Positions 41,889 to 54,753 of a stretch of 64,000 nt of DNA are shown piece by piece (position 1 is the first letter of the stretch; each line of letters starts with the position of its first letter). Both the position numbers and the translations under genes were made by a program. Below the pieces are notes generated by a model. That model worked only from the letters and a program-made list of their open reading frames with translations, had not been told where the DNA came from and searched no databases. The stretch is from Crambe crambe (lineage: Eukaryota; Porifera; Demospongiae; Poecilosclerida; Crambeidae), in the NCBI GenBank assembly GCA_963924555.1, contig OZ004591.1, positions 1,798,001-1,862,000 of the forward strand, read 5' to 3'.

Positions 41889-44800
41889 GCGAATTTTTTT
41901 TTTGGGACCACTTTAGACTCAGAAAATCCACTTGCACAGAGTTCAAAGTTTAATAAGTAGGAGTGGTCTTACCTTGCCAGCCGGCCGCCTGCTGAGAGAT
42001 TGAAGATGGACGAAATCAGCAGGTTCCGAGAGGGTCACTGGATATCTGACTGTGTAAGACTACCTACATGGCTAGAATAGCTTCTCCTAGCTTCCCCTCC
42101 CTCCTCTCTCTCTAGGGAATTGGTTCGTATCTCTCCTTGTTGGTAGCAGAAGCTCATAAGGTATAGAGTAGAGCATCATTATTAATTTACTTGATATTTC
42201 GACTGCTATAGAGACATGGTATTACTGTTGTAATATTATCAAGTCAGCTAATGAAATTATTGGAGAGCAAAAGAAGTTGTGAGGAAGCAACACAGCTAAA
42301 TGTTTGATAGCCCCTATAAATTACATACAGCAATTAGCAACAGCCTATACTTACAGTGAAGTACATTGTTCCCTTACACTTACATGTATATATATATGTG
42401 CCAACTGTCTCACAGTATATTTTCAGCAAACTATAATAATGTAACTTTTAATTATGTAGTAACTCTATTCATGCTCACATGTATAGGATCATATGCCTTT
42501 ACTTCGTAATATCATCGCTACTGAGCTTGAAAATGGTCATATTCAAGATCGAAACTTTTTCTTCTCATCTCAAAAAGAAAATTTGTCTATAATGGCAAAT
42601 CAACCCTCCAGTGTTTGTATATTTGGTGATGATATAAAAAAAAGTCTCAAAATTAGCTTCAAATGCTGTCGAATCTGTTAATGAAGTATGTGAATGGAAG
42701 AAACTTAACCCAGCATTACAAAATCTTCTACCACCTGATAAGAACTTTAGTTATATTATCACTGAATTCACCACTCTTTCTACTGAATGCTTTCCTGGAG
42801 CCCCTATGTATGCTTACAAAACTACTATACGAATTAATATTACCAATGAAGACTCGGCTAAAAGTTGGATGCAGAAAATGATGAGCCATTGTTGTTGCAC
42901 ATATCGGCATACTAAAGGAAGACAATTGGGTTTGAAAAGAGTTATCTATAAAGCTATGATGCATTGCCAGCACAAAAAAAAGACCCCTTCTTTGAAACAG
43001 CGACATAAGAGTGCTGAAGCTAAATCAAAAAATTCCAGGAAAGTTTTAGCACATGATAACAGGCAAAAGAAAACGGAGTGTCCTTCAAAAATGACAGTAA
43101 CCGTGAATATTCCAACAAAGAAAGATAAGATGCAATCAAGAGATAAGTCTTTTCTCTTAACTCACCCTACTGTAGTCCAAATCACTTTCAATCATAACCA
43201 TCCAATTGGTTCAGCCCATGCCCTGTCTTTTCGTCCAATTGCTCCAGAAACTAAAGAAGAATTCTATGAGCTTTTCTGTAAGGGGCACACAGCTTCTTCT
43301 GCTTATCATTGGCATGAGACTAAGCTTTTTCTTGACGGTGGTGAAGACCAGGTCTTGCTGGCAGACAGGGCTCATAATCCTACAAAGACTAACATAAGTC
43401 GGCTGTTTATTGAGTGGCACAAGAAGGAACTAGGAAATGATAATGGAAAGTCAATGTTTGATAGGCTGCAATCAGAAATTGAAGCATATAACAATGCTAG
43501 TAGCAAGCTTGGAGGTAAAGCAGACTTTCAGTTTTTTCAGAATTATGAAGATGTATCAGATAGTGAGGATTCTGACTTTTCGGATTCTGATAATCCTCCT
43601 AGGAAGAAAAGAAAAAAACAAAAGAAAGAAGAGAGAGAAACCAATGATAATTGCAATATGTACCCCTTTGATGTCTCGAGTTCACAAGTGTATTAAGCAA
43701 GCTGAAGAAGTAGTATTTTGTGATTCCACTTCAACTTTAGACAGGTTTAACACATCCTTATTCATCCTCTCCACTAGTCATCCCACCGGTGGAATGCCTT
43801 TAGCTGTAATGATTACATCAGATGAACAAGAAGAAACTTTGTTACATGGACTGAGCATGCTAAAGGGAGTCTTACCAAAGGAAGCATTTCATGGTCGTGG
43901 AGTCCAGCAGGGACCTATGGTAGTAATGACCGATGATTCACTTGCAGAAAGGAATGCACTTCATTCAGTGTGGCCTGCCACACGTCGTCTTCTCTGTGTA
44001 TTTCATTTCTTACAAGCAAAATGGACATGGCTACATGATGGCCAAAATCAAATTGCTAATGAGGATCGTTCTATCCTCCTTAATAAAACAAAAATGATGG
44101 TATATGCTGACACAGAAGATCAACTATTTCGCTTTTATAATGAATTCCAGCAAAGTGATGTCGGGAAGAAATATCCTCACTATTCTGAGTATATCAAATC
44201 TCAGTGGGATCGTCGAAAAGAATGGGCTTTATGTTATCGAAAAAAGCTTCTTGTAAGAGGAAATCACACAAATAACTATGCTGAGGCAGGTATTAGAATC
44301 CTAAAGGATCTGGTATTCAGTCGAGTGAAGGCATATAACCTGGTTCAAATGTTCAGTTTTGTTACAGAGTGTCTAGAATTGTACTACACCAGGAAGATAC
44401 TTAGTGTAGCACACAACAGATTTGATCGACACATTTCGCTCAAGTTTCAGGGCTTAAAATGCTTGGGTATTTCACTAGCTCAAGTGCAAAAGCTAGATGA
44501 ATCAAACCTAACTTATCTTGTCAGCAGTCAAAGTGAGCGTGGAGTGTCTTACCTTGTTGATATGAAGCTGGGAGTATGTAGCTGCATTGCCGGTCAAGAT
44601 GGTTCCCCATGTTCTCATCAAGCCGCCATAATAAATCTTTTCAAAATTCCAAGTGTTAACTGCATACCATCACAATCACCAGAAACACGAAGAATTTTAG
44701 CAGAAATTGCAATCGGTCCTAAAGCCATTCAGGATCCTACGTTCTATTCTTCTCTTCACGAAAAGCAAAAGTGTGATGATTATGCTATTGCTGAGAATGG

Positions 44801-45596
44801 TGTTGGCCAACCTGACTTGTCGGATTTCTCAGGAACTGCATGGAATCTAGTGCGGTCTGAAGCTGATAACAGTGATACCCCTGACTCTGACTTGATTGAC
44901 TTCAAGGACCCCACAAACAGCAGAAAAATTGATGTTGATGCTATTGTGAAACAAATTCAGGAGTTTGCTGATGACATCACAACAAGAGTCAAAGAAAATG
45001 CTGTGGTAGCACAAGGGATGCAGACTTTTCTGAGAAGATATCAAAATTTAACTCAGAATGGAACATTTCAGAATGCAAGGCTATCCAGTGCTCTCCATCG
45101 TTTTGGATGGGTGTTCGGAGGAACTATTAGATCCTCTCAAGGTGGATATATGCGCCGTGGCAGAAGAATTCCAGTTAATGCCAAAGCAGCTGGCCGTAGA
45201 CGCAAATTTGTGTCAAGAGGCAAAGCAAAACTACCTTCAGGGCGTCCCAAAGGGATGAAAATTGCCCAATACCAAACTTCAAGATACCAATTTCCATGTT
45301 GCAAGCAACCTCCTGGGAAAAGATTGCATTCTTTACAAGCAAATATATTATCTGGAACTCAAAATGCTGGCAAATGGTAGTTTGTAGCTAGCTAGTCAAT
45401 GAGATTTTTTCCTTCAGTCTATTTCATTTATTTTGGTTGCCTTGAAGCATCTGGCACACCATCATGTACACCCACGTAATGCAATAGCTACATTGCATGC
45501 GCATGCACGTGAATGAGCAAACTTTATTATATGACCTTTGACCTTACAGGATAGTAAATTTTTCTAAGTCGAAAATGGTCCCAAAAAAAAATTCGC
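41889..45596 (+). mobile_element. MULE (Mutator-like) DNA transposon, 3708 bases
   Basis: Inverted ends GCGAATTTTTTTTTTGGGAC / GTCCCAAAAAAAAATTCGC and about 15 further matching bases. Target duplication of nine bases: GCCCTCCGG (41880-41888) and GCCCTCCAG (45597-45605). The inverted arm near 61218-61226 has a single copy and no element. Nine bases is the usual MULE duplication length. It encodes a transposase with SWIM finger. Confidence 0.88.
42493..45380 (+). CDS. MULE transposase with SWIM zinc finger, two frame changes
   Basis: N-terminal piece from 42493, a DNA-binding middle part (42806-43696) rich in Cys/His and Lys with an acidic DSEDSDFSDSD patch and basic PRKKRKKQKK, then the catalytic domain (about 43665-44520): FCDSTSTLD, VVMTDDSLAERNAL and GNHTNNYAEAGIRILKD as the likely DDE set. 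A SWIM finger follows (CSCIAGQDGSPCSHQAAI, about 44577-44635). Reading frame changes once in an A run near 42637-42645 and once near 43676, so this copy is probably inactive, although the damage is small. The C-terminal tail is basic with RGRRIP. It cuts and pastes the element in the nucleus. Confidence 0.82.
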
Positions 45597-45639
45597 GCCC
45601 TCCAGCTCCCTTACAAATTAATTGCCTTTTAATTTTGCG

Positions 45640-47220
45640 TGTGAGCCCTTTTTCTTTTTTTTTCGGGGGAGGGGGAAAAAATTAATAGGGCCAATCAATC
45701 AAATCAATCAATCAATCTTAGCAATGTAAAGCCCAAAGGGCATATGCAAAAATAAAACGGGAAAAAAATGACAGGTGACTGAGGGAGGCTACTCATAAAA
45801 ATGATTTATAACAAGTGTCCAGTCGGGTTCTGGTTGATGGTCACCGTCAGAGCATGGAGGATCCTGTCCACATTCACGACAGAGGAGTGAGTTGCGATAT
45901 AGTGCTCAAAGTGCGAATTGCCCTCCAAATCTGACACATCACATCGAGGGCAAGGGCTGGAACCATACGAGGGCCTGGTCGGCTCCTTATACAGGTTCTG
46001 TAAGGCAGTGGTGCTGGCTGTGCCTCTATCCAGGGCTGCGTCCCAGAGTTTTGGTACTTGTGTGCTCTACACAGGATGAGTTCAATGTCTCTATTAGTCA
46101 CTTCACTCTTCATGGTATACACTGCTTGCGCATGCGCCAGATTTTCACGGAATTCCGTGAAAATAGGATACATTCACATTCCGTTGGAATAAACATTGTG
46201 TATTGCGGTTGGCATATGTTACGATATCAATGATGGAAACTGGTCAGTAAACATCCTCTCTTCTCACTGTAAGGGCAGCAGTGTGCTTGTGTGTTGAAAT
46301 AATCAATGAATACCATTATGGAATCTCTCTCATGGGTCACGGAAAGATTATTAGATTCAAACGGAACGTGTATACCATCCATGTTACAGTGTCAAGTAAA
46401 AATGGGGACCCCCACAAAATTAGGGCCCCCATCCCCATTTTTGGGGACCCCATGCCCAAATTTTCATAAATATGGGGAACCCCCTAATTATGGACCCTCA
46501 TCCCCATTTTTAAGTTATTTTGGGGACCCCCCCATGCCCAAATTAATTATAAATATGGAGATCCCTCAAGAATTTTGGGGACCCCCTGATATGGACATGA
46601 TATTAATGATTTTTTATCTGTATAGCTACTTAGCACACATAGCTATTACAATACCAATCCATTTTTTGTTCTTCCAGAGTTCTGCATGGTTGTACATGGA
46701 CACATCCCTCATGAAGGTTATCATATAATGTTGACAGTCCGAAGAGAACTATCACCAGCTATAGCTATCCAGTGAGAGCCATAAACATTCAGGCGCAACA
46801 TTCAGGCGCTCCCTTCTCTGAATGAATGCACTGCTAGTGAAGTGGGCTGTAATCGTATCCTTTCACATTTGGAAACTGTTCTTAATACCAGAAGCCACTT
46901 GGCCTGTAGTAAGGCAGTTTTGTCCTCATCAAATAACATTAAATCCTTCTTCCAATATTGAACAGGTTTATAAACAAGTGTCAAAACATCTACAATAAAA
47001 TTATGCATGAGTTTACGTTGACATGAGGAAAATTTTTATACAAATGAATTGCTTAGCTACATGATAGCTATTATACAGAGGTTGAAATAACCAGGCCAAT
47101 AATATTTTTTACAAACTAGATCATTGGTTCGGTGGATACCAAACCAAAGTGGCTATCATCATGAATAGTTGCATCCTTCCTCACTTTTCAGCATCTTCAA
47201 CCTGCCACAAGCTTGGATTT
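45640..47220. other. Duplicated noncoding stretch
   Basis: Contains AATC repeats (45690-45718), a two-fold repeat of GGGGACCCC/CATGCCCAAATT (46396-46600) and a 68-codon open frame (47008-46802, minus) whose identical twin is at 59826-60032. No supported gene. Confidence 0.4.
46802..47008 (-). other. Small ORF conserved between inverted arms
   Basis: 68 codons (MHNFIVDVLTLVYKPVQYWK...), identical to 59826-60032. Identity reflects recent duplication of the arms, so coding status is not shown. Confidence 0.2.
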
Positions 47221-47222
47221 AC

Positions 47223-47293
47223 TCAAGAATTTGCCTTACTGTACCTATACTCATATAATCGCCTATAGACATAAAACCCCTGCACATGGCTAT

Positions 47294-47340
<47 letters not shown>

Positions 47341-47502
47341 TTCATGAAATGAAAAAAAAAATGTAGGGATGACCACTGCTCAAAAAAGTAAGGAAACAAG
47401 AAGGATGGAAATGGGATCAATCTTTGTTCTGTATATCCAGCCAACAATCCCTACATATACGTACATTACTACACTATAATCTGAAGCTACCCGACGTATA
47501 TG
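47223..47502. mobile_element. TC microsatellite and truncated A-family foldback
   Basis: About 19 TC repeats (47298-47336) then one arm and loop of an A-family element, cut at 47502. Confidence 0.65.
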
Positions 47503-48276
47503 TCGTCAAAGCCTCAAACAAGAACCATAAGGAAGATATTTCCTTCCTCTTTAACGTCATATAAATCATTTCTCCCACAATTGGATAGAAATTTTGTAAC
47601 ACTGGATCTACTACATCAACTAAAGAATCAATAATCGTCCACCATTATCTATCTTCGACCACCCGTTGAAAATCTAATATCAATAAATTGTCCACCCCAG
47701 TCTTTCTTTTAAAGTTTTGCTCCACTACATGTCAGGGCCTCAAAGGAACTTAAAAGATACTTTTATACTATTTTATGCGATAAAATACATCATTATAACA
47801 AATTTTATAAAAAATGAACAAAGCTTTTCTATCATAAACGGCTTCACAATTTCAGTCGAATTTGCTCTTTGTCATAGCGAGGGCTGTATGGATGGATATG
47901 ACTAGATTCTGTAAGAATATGAAACACACCAATGGAGACTATTTCTGAGCATTATTATCTGAATCAATCCAACAAAAAGGAGAGCTTCTGCAGCAGTTAC
48001 CATTCTACCATAAGTCGATAGTTTTCCTAGCTTTTGAGCAATCTTCTGGAGCCATGGGGATGGGTAACGTGAGCTAGCAACTTACTTTCATACTACAGCT
48101 GATAAATACTTCTCTTGAAGTCCTGTTTTCTCTCCATAGCTTGTAAATTTTTCCCATACATTTTCCAATGCAGCCATTTTTTTTTGACTCCGTTTACGTT
48201 TGTTTACTACCGTAGACTTTCCGTGTCATTAAAACGGTCGAGTTAAGATGCGGTCGAAATTGGATGCCTTACGCTA
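47503..48276 (-). other. Unique stretch with possible minus-strand exons of an unrecognised gene
   Basis: From ATG at 48177 the minus strand reads MAALENVWEKFTSYGEKTGL then QEKYLSAV before a GTATGA donor. After an AG at 48046 an open frame from 48045 reads KIAQKLGKLSTYGRMVTAAE then ALLFVGLIQIIMLRN, which resembles an amphipathic segment followed by a membrane helix. A third piece near 47870 reads SPRYDKEQIRLKL and stops. Phases of the first two pieces agree. I do not recognise the family; splicing is inferred and the region might be a pseudogene. Confidence 0.3.
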
Positions 48277-51200
48277 AGTGCTTCTCCAAAGATAACTCTA
48301 AGCAGGAGGTATTTTTTACCATGGGCAGTATCTTTGCAGTACTTCTAATGTCCTTACTATTATTAGGACCAGAACCATCCTTCGCTGGACATGAGAGTGA
48401 GTTCACTGCTAGCTAGTAGCTATCGGGTTGCCAATAAAGACACCACCTATAATTGGACATCGTATTTCAGTTTATAGAGCTCCACAGCACTGAATGTGAG
48501 TGTCTAAGAACCATCCTAAAAGAATTATTCATAATACGCATGCGCATGCATTTGCTGCATGCGCGTGCGATATACATATGCTGTGCACGCATGTGATTTA
48601 TCATCTAAGTCACGTGAGTGACGTCACAAGCAGCGTGATGTTTACAGTGGATTGCAGGTTGCTTGACACTAGTACTTCAGCCAGCAAGGTCACATGGACC
48701 AATCAGATTCATGCTGACATCATTGCCTGCAAATCTGATTGGTCCATGTGACCTCGGTGGCTGACGTACTAGTGTCAAGCAACCTGCAATCCACTGTAAT
48801 GAGCGTGGGCGATATGCTTAGACTGCTCGATATGCAAAAATCAGTGAGAGTGGGTGTGTAAACGAGTGAGCATGCGCATTGGGGATAGGCGTGGCTTCAC
48901 CAGTCTCATGCGGGCTAGACATGCACGCAAAATTAAAAGGCAATTATTTTGCATAAATTTACCTGGGGGGGGGGGGGGGGGGGCCCAACCCCAAACCCCC
49001 AATGCACCATGCATACCCGACAATTTTAATTAAAAAACAAGAGTCAAAATAGAGTTGAAAATGTTTATCTGTCTGTCCATAGGTGGAGGGACCAGGGGGG
49101 CCCCCAGATTTTTAGACTTATGGTTTTGGCTCCCCCAGATTAGTCTCGCGAGCCAGCCTGAGTATTCTGGCTTGCGAGACTACCCCCAGATTTCATTCAA
49201 CTATTTATGTCATTGTAGGAGACAATTATACATGACTGCATGTGCAAAGTGAAAAGGATTACTACATAACCTTTGCACATGTGCTGAGGGTTAATTATTA
49301 CTGTGGTTTCAGCTGAGTTCAACACTTCTTTTTTTTTTGGAAATACCTGTTTTGAATGGGGATGACCTCAAAGATAGAACTTTTCCAAATTTATTTTCGA
49401 GTTTTTTTTGGAAGCATAAATTCCTAGATTGTAATTAAGAATTTAAGATTCTATTGAAAGTAGGTACTAATAGAGGAAGCATAATACGAAATAAGTTTTT
49501 ATGTTTGTTGGTTGTCTGCTCGCTGCTCTGAAGCTACATACTATTTTCTATAGGGAATAGAGTAAATAACCATTGGTGAGAGAGATTGTCCTCTTACTAT
49601 TAAAAAATCATTGACATCAGAAAGCTGGTTACTGTATAATTCCATGGATCACTGGCTGTTTGAGTCATAGGGTCTTCTATTCCAGCAATGTTTCTCTGTT
49701 CCACTTTAAATTCTGTAACGTAAATGATTAAATTATGCTCAAAAACAACATGCACATCAACACAAGGCACATGGCACTGGCATGATTATGTGTATGCGAA
49801 AAGAGAAAGCTGGGTAGACCGTAGCAGCATACAAAGAGTAAAGCCTTCTTCAGCTGTTGTAGAGAGAATTTTTAGAGTAGCTCTTTTAATAGTGAAGCAT
49901 TGGAAGACTATAATAATAAATTTTTTTTTCAAAATTACAAAAGAGAGTTGTTATACTAATCAATAGTAATTATGCTACACCCCATATGAAAATAGCTAGT
50001 ACCTTACTGCAGGATCATCACATTCACATTCATTATGAAAGTAATACCAGGTGTTAATATTAAGTCATCCGCCAGACAACTGTTTACTATATCATTAGAA
50101 TAATGGGTAGGTATGCCACAAAAATTTGTTACAAGTAAACAAAAAATGGCTGGTTCACTCCAGTGCCTTCCCAATATCCATTATTACAATATCCCTCCTT
50201 TTTTCCAGTTTTCCCTCCAGTATCCCTCCATTTTAGCCTGGAAGCTTTGTTCTCTTGACTTACTTATTGCCACAAAGGGTGGCTTCATATTCTCATGTTT
50301 TCCTTTCTATTTGCAACAGTTATTGGGACACCTCCTAGTTTTACAATGGAACCATTGGAAAACAGAACGGTAGTTACTGCTGCACTTGAGAGTTCTGGTG
50401 GCGTGATGGGCAACTTGGTCCTTCCATGTGGAGTAACTGGGACTCCTACCCCCACTGTAAAATGGTTCAGAGAAGAGACCGAACTGACTGATAACTTTGC
50501 TGTGACTGCTGATGGAACCTTGGTGGCTAACGTGACCAATGAAATGGCTTTTCGGACAGGTGTCCCCTTTCACTGTGAAGCCACCAATATCTTCGGAACT
50601 GATAACTCAACTGCCACTATCAGGAGCAGGAATGTCAGTGTATTTTATTCATGTGAGTGCTGATTAGAAACTAGCTGAATAGCTACACCGATCAATTCAA
50701 ACTATGAACTTCATGACAGTACATCTAGGCCTCCATTGATAAGCCTTTACACTGGTTAGTTGTGTCCAAGAGTGAAATGGGAGGTCATAGTGCAAAGTTC
50801 ATTATCATCTAGCAATCTTGTGATACAAGCATATTGTGTGGCCTGATGTTATGTTGAGGATGGCCACGTAAGCATTGCTTATATTTATTAATTTTTTTAG
50901 TCTTTAGTGGGTTCCACAACACAGTGTCACGGAAGGTACCAGTGCCTGCATTCGTGAATCAATCAGTGGCACTGGAGTGTGACTTTCTGCCCAGCATCCT
51001 TCCCCCCACAATAAGATGGTTCAGTAATACTAGAAGTAGGATTGATCCAGTGGAAGCACAAAATGCAATTTTATATTTGGAAGGAGGTCGCTATTTGTTC
51101 ATACGTGAACTAACAGCAACTCAGTTGATGGGAGAGTACCATTGTGAAGCAATGGTTAGTGGCCAAACTGATCCAGTGGTAGCCCCTACAACGTACATAC

Positions 51201-53060
51201 TTAATGCAACTCTTCCATCACCAAATGGTCTTACTGAGTATAAGCAGATGGGAGATATAACTGTGCTCGTATTTCTTTCGTATATGCTGCAAGTTTCCAT
51301 GAGGCTATTTCCACGTTTGCTACATTATCACTGGATTGTAGACTTCCAGCTAAACCTTCATTGACTGTTAGTATCACAAATCGTTTAGTGGGTATTAAAG
51401 ACAGTGTGCCTGCACCAACAGGAAGTGACACAATATTCACCATCGACTGTAATGTGAATGGGGTTTCTGAATCACTAAGGAGAAGTGGAACACTCCTTGT
51501 CATTCGTAAGTAGTATAAATTATTTCTAGCCATAAAGTATCGATGAACTTGTACATTGTGAAATCACATACAGAGCCAGCACGTATTACATCTCCTACTG
51601 ATGCTGTTATAAATGATCGGGATCGACTTGTGGGTGGAGGGAGTGTGAGCTATACTTGTGCATCCCTCCCCCTTCAGTGACCTGGTACTACAATGGACGA
51701 GTTACATTGCCCAGTGGAGCCAGTGCAATGGGGAACCAGTTGACTATCTCAGCCCCGCAGACAACCCACACTGGGATTGGGATATACCAGTGTTTTTCAA
51801 TAAATAATAAAGGAATGGATTCAAGGGCATGGATCTTGGAAGTCAGGTAGCCATGTGAGTAATTGACTACTCAATCTTAAAACTCTGCATGCTATACATG
51901 CTACTGCTATTCCATCTAGCTGCATGCTCCTACTGTCCGGCCACTCAGCCAATCCAACCCTTCAACTAGTAACAACCAATTTGTCGGTACCCTCATCGTT
52001 AATCCAGTCAACAAGGTGATCAGAGCTACATTAGACTCTGACCCCTGTCCCTCAGTGCAATGGTATCTCAATGGAACAAACATAGCAAACGACACAACCT
52101 TCTCTGTCTCAAATCCATGTGCCGACTCCAGTGCACTTCCACCTTTCAATTTCACCCTCACTATTGCAAACCTTACTTCTGCCACCTCTGGAAACTACTT
52201 TGCCACATTCAATAACTTGGCTGGCTCTGTTAATCTCCCACAACTTTCTGTTACTGTTCCAGGTAAGTAAAAAATTAATATGTAGCTACGTATGTAAATA
52301 ATCAGTCCTATTAATTTTTGAAGGGTCTGGGTTTGAGTCTATTATAATAAAATACGTACATATGTAATAATATTAAGTTTTCTCACACAGTCCCTGTAGA
52401 GGTGATAAATCTGACTCGTCAAACTGATGGACCTATGAACCCTTCTTGCTTGCTATCTGGTAGCAATGTCACTCTGACTTGTGAACTTTCGGGTTTCCCT
52501 CGACCTAATGTCACTTTTGTACAAATAACGGACACCATTGTCCCTGGTGCGCCAGGATTTGAGAGATTCACCTTCCTAAACTTTGACCAGGTCTGCTGTT
52601 AAGAATTGGTGGCACAGTAGAAATTACTCCAATTATTTCAATAGATCCACATAGCAAATGTAATGAGAAGTGATGCAGGGGATTACTCTTGTGTAAATAG
52701 GGCCCATATTAGTCAAGTCTTTTGCAGTGAGTTCTGAATCTTTATGCTATTATCTTTTTTTACTTGTGTGGCAGCCATGCCCAGAATCACCAATCTGAAT
52801 AGAACTGGGGCAGTCCCAGTAGAAGGTGAAATGGTCACACTGCTGTGTAAGGTTGAAGGGGGAACCTATCCCATTGACCACTTGGCGTTTCAATGGCACT
52901 GTTATCAAGGATTCTGAGAGAATAGCAATCACCAGTTCTCCTGGAATGTCTCGTGTCAGGATTCTAACATCTCGGTTGTCCGATGCTGGTCTTTACACTT
53001 GTTTTGCTACGAATGATGCTGCTACAGTCAACTCAACATTCCAGGGTGAGTGTACCATTA
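48276..53060. repeat. Inverted duplication A, right arm
   Basis: Partner of 1-5170. The left edge is abrupt at about 48276, where the 5' flank of the signal peptide exon gives way to unrelated sequence holding possible minus-strand exons. Confidence 0.85.
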
Positions 53061-53526
53061 TTTCCTTTGAAACCATGTGTTTATATAACATCTAAGAAAT
53101 ATTGAGCTGAAATGCACACATGTAGGAAACTAGCCACCATGAGCTGGACATTGGACATTTTCATTTCAGGCAAGGGGAAGGCCGGGTTACTCAATTTCGA
53201 AGGTATTAGCATGGTTAATGCTAACACTGGTGTAGGAATGCCACCCTGCCCCCCAAAAAGATAAAAATAATTTTTGGAAAGTGTTATACCAGCATATTTA
53301 GGTATGGCTACCATACAGGCAATTGCACACCATGTCTCCTAGAAATTTCTTTGTCATTAATAAATTTGACTAAGACAGGTATAGGAACAAGTGGCAGAAT
53401 GTTTACTGTTGGAACAGTCACTGGAATCACAGTGGCCATGTTAGTGATGATCATAGTGCAATTCTTTGTAATTGTAGTCCTAGCAGTACTCTACAGGAGA
53501 AGTATCACATCACAAGTATCAGAAAA
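48321..53526 (+). pseudogene. Inverted Ig receptor pseudogene with signal peptide, seven Ig domains and membrane exon
   Basis: Compact copy that defines the exon layout: signal peptide 48321-48396, Ig1 50320-50652, Ig2/3 50901-51505, Ig4 51574-51854, Ig5 51920-52262, Ig6 52391-52590 and 52645-52726, Ig7 52775-53045, membrane helix 53379-53526. Splice sites are mostly intact and Ig1 is open. It shares with the copy at 1-5076 the 10-base deletion in Ig2/3, TAG at the end of Ig4, the Ig5 indels, the extra base in Ig7 and a 12-base in-frame loss in Ig6. Private damage: a 10-base deletion in Ig4 (near 51660) and loss of the last Ig7 codons. No tail exon follows; homology to the intact tail region fades near 53760. 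The membrane exon reads GTSGRMFTVGTVTGITVAM and ends at a GTGAGT donor. Likely non-functional, although a short secreted Ig1 product is conceivable. Confidence 0.75.
48645..48796. mobile_element. TA-flanked foldback MITE, inverted copy
   Basis: Same insertion as 4664-4814, carried by the inverted duplication; same TA flanks and ends. Confidence 0.75.
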
Positions 53527-53800
53527 GTGAGTCACTCTTCTAGACACTGCAACCTAGGAATCTAAAACCTTAGGCCTTAGGCTGAGCACAGTGAAGATTA
53601 ATTATACGTTAGATGCCGAGACCAAGGGATCTACGGTATTTAGAAATCTGAGGGCCCAGCCCAAGCACAGTGAGGGCGCTACTAAGGGCCCCGAGGGTTT
53701 CTAAATACCGTAGATCCCGTTGGTCGAGGTGTCTACTTATTTAGACTATAGCAACCATTGCTATAACGCCTCAAGCAATTCGTAAACAAGCCACTCGTAG
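53527..53800. repeat. Intron remnant and hairpin after the membrane exon
   Basis: Up to about 53605 and again after 53735 this matches the intron between membrane and tail exons at 5612-5897. Between them is a foldback of some 125 bases with stem GGGATCTACGGTATTTAGAA. Confidence 0.5.
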
Positions 53801-53801
53801 A

Positions 53802-54056
53802 ATGGATGAACTTGAAGCTGACTTTCTCCCGTTCTCGTTCTTTTGTGATGAGATAACAAACTGGCTTTCGGATATAGGCCAAAGTGAAGCTGAGCTAGCA
53901 CCGAAAATACAAGATGTGCGTACTACGAGACCCACCCTTCCAACTAACGAGCTTTTTGCTTCAGCTATGAGCAATGAGGAAATTTCTGCAGTGAGAAAAA
54001 AATCCGTCCCCAAGAAGACTCTGGAAGATAGTACCAGGTATTGTGTTAGGCTGTAG
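53802..54056 (+). CDS. Fragment resembling the N-terminus of DUF3504/Crypton-type proteins
   Basis: 84 residues including ELFASAMSNEEISAVRKKSV and PKKTLEDSTRYCVRL. The (S)VPKKT...TRYC pattern recalls the start of Crypton-derived tyrosine-recombinase-like domains in animal ZMYM/QRICH1-type proteins. It stops before any catalytic part. Assignment is from memory of the family and is weak. Confidence 0.3.
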   Translation: MDELEADFLPFSFFCDEITNWLSDIGQSEAELAPKIQDVRTTRPTLPTNELFASAMSNEEISAVRKKSVPKKTLEDSTRYCVRL

Positions 54057-54480
54057 ATCAGTGGGCAGAATATCGTAGTATTACTACAAATGTGGAAATT
54101 TAGCTTCAGGAACTTACTGATGCCGACTTGCAGTATATTGGATGATCAGATTTATTTTGGAAGTGAGAAAAAAAGATGGAAATGAATATCCAGCAAATAC
54201 ACTAGTATCTACCCCAGTACCTGCTGGATCATCTCCTTTCCTACTACCTACCAGATCAGCTATAGCTAATGCATCAAGAAAATTCTATAGCTGTCCAGCA
54301 GACCCAAAATAGTTTACCAGGGTTTGATTTTCTTCTATACACATTAGCATCGATAACTAAAAAACAAAACAAAAAAACAAACAAAAAAAACTCTTGTTAT
54401 CAATAATAGCCTAAGGGGTGGATTCTATTATGCCCATGAGGGTGGATTCTATATGTAGGGACTCTAAGTGATTTAGAATC
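54057..54480. other. Unassigned stretch
   Basis: Contains an AAAAC/CAAAA-rich tract near 54360-54390 and a short duplicated TGGATTCTAT; no gene. Confidence 0.3.
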
Positions 54481-54496
54481 CTCACACTCTCCATTA

Positions 54497-54700
54497 TCAG
54501 AGAGTGCGGTAGCACTCTCTATGTACGTAGGGATGACTCGGACGGCCGCGCGCGCCGCCTGTAGACTAATACGAAAGTGAAATTCTAGTTCCCCCACTTA
54601 GCCTACTAGAGCCTACTACAATGTGCAGACCAAGTTTTTGGACCAGGGAGCTTACCGTTTCAGAAATACGGCAAGCAGGTAAATCGCTGGATTCTTCTTA
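54497..54700 (-). repeat. D unit, reversed
   Basis: Hairpin AGAGAGTGCGGTAGCACTCTCT, then GTAGGGATGACTCGG and the GC-rich tract; abuts the foldback at 54703. Confidence 0.6.
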
Positions 54701-54753
54701 TTACAAGTAAGGGAAAAATCATTTCCTGAAATGAAAAAAAGATGTAGGGATGA

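Larger units (their letters stand above)
37090..47502. repeat. Inverted duplication C, left arm
   Basis: Nearly identical in reverse complement to 59257-64000, apart from insertions and deletions. Differences include the MULE at 41889-45596, the hAT at 40081-41361 and about 315 bases at 37500-37815 present only here. Confidence 0.85.

Noticed and set aside
46306-46728. 140-codon frame with PPNYG/GDP repeats
   Set aside because: Driven by the GGGGACCCC tandem repeat and duplicated with the arms; no domain recognised.
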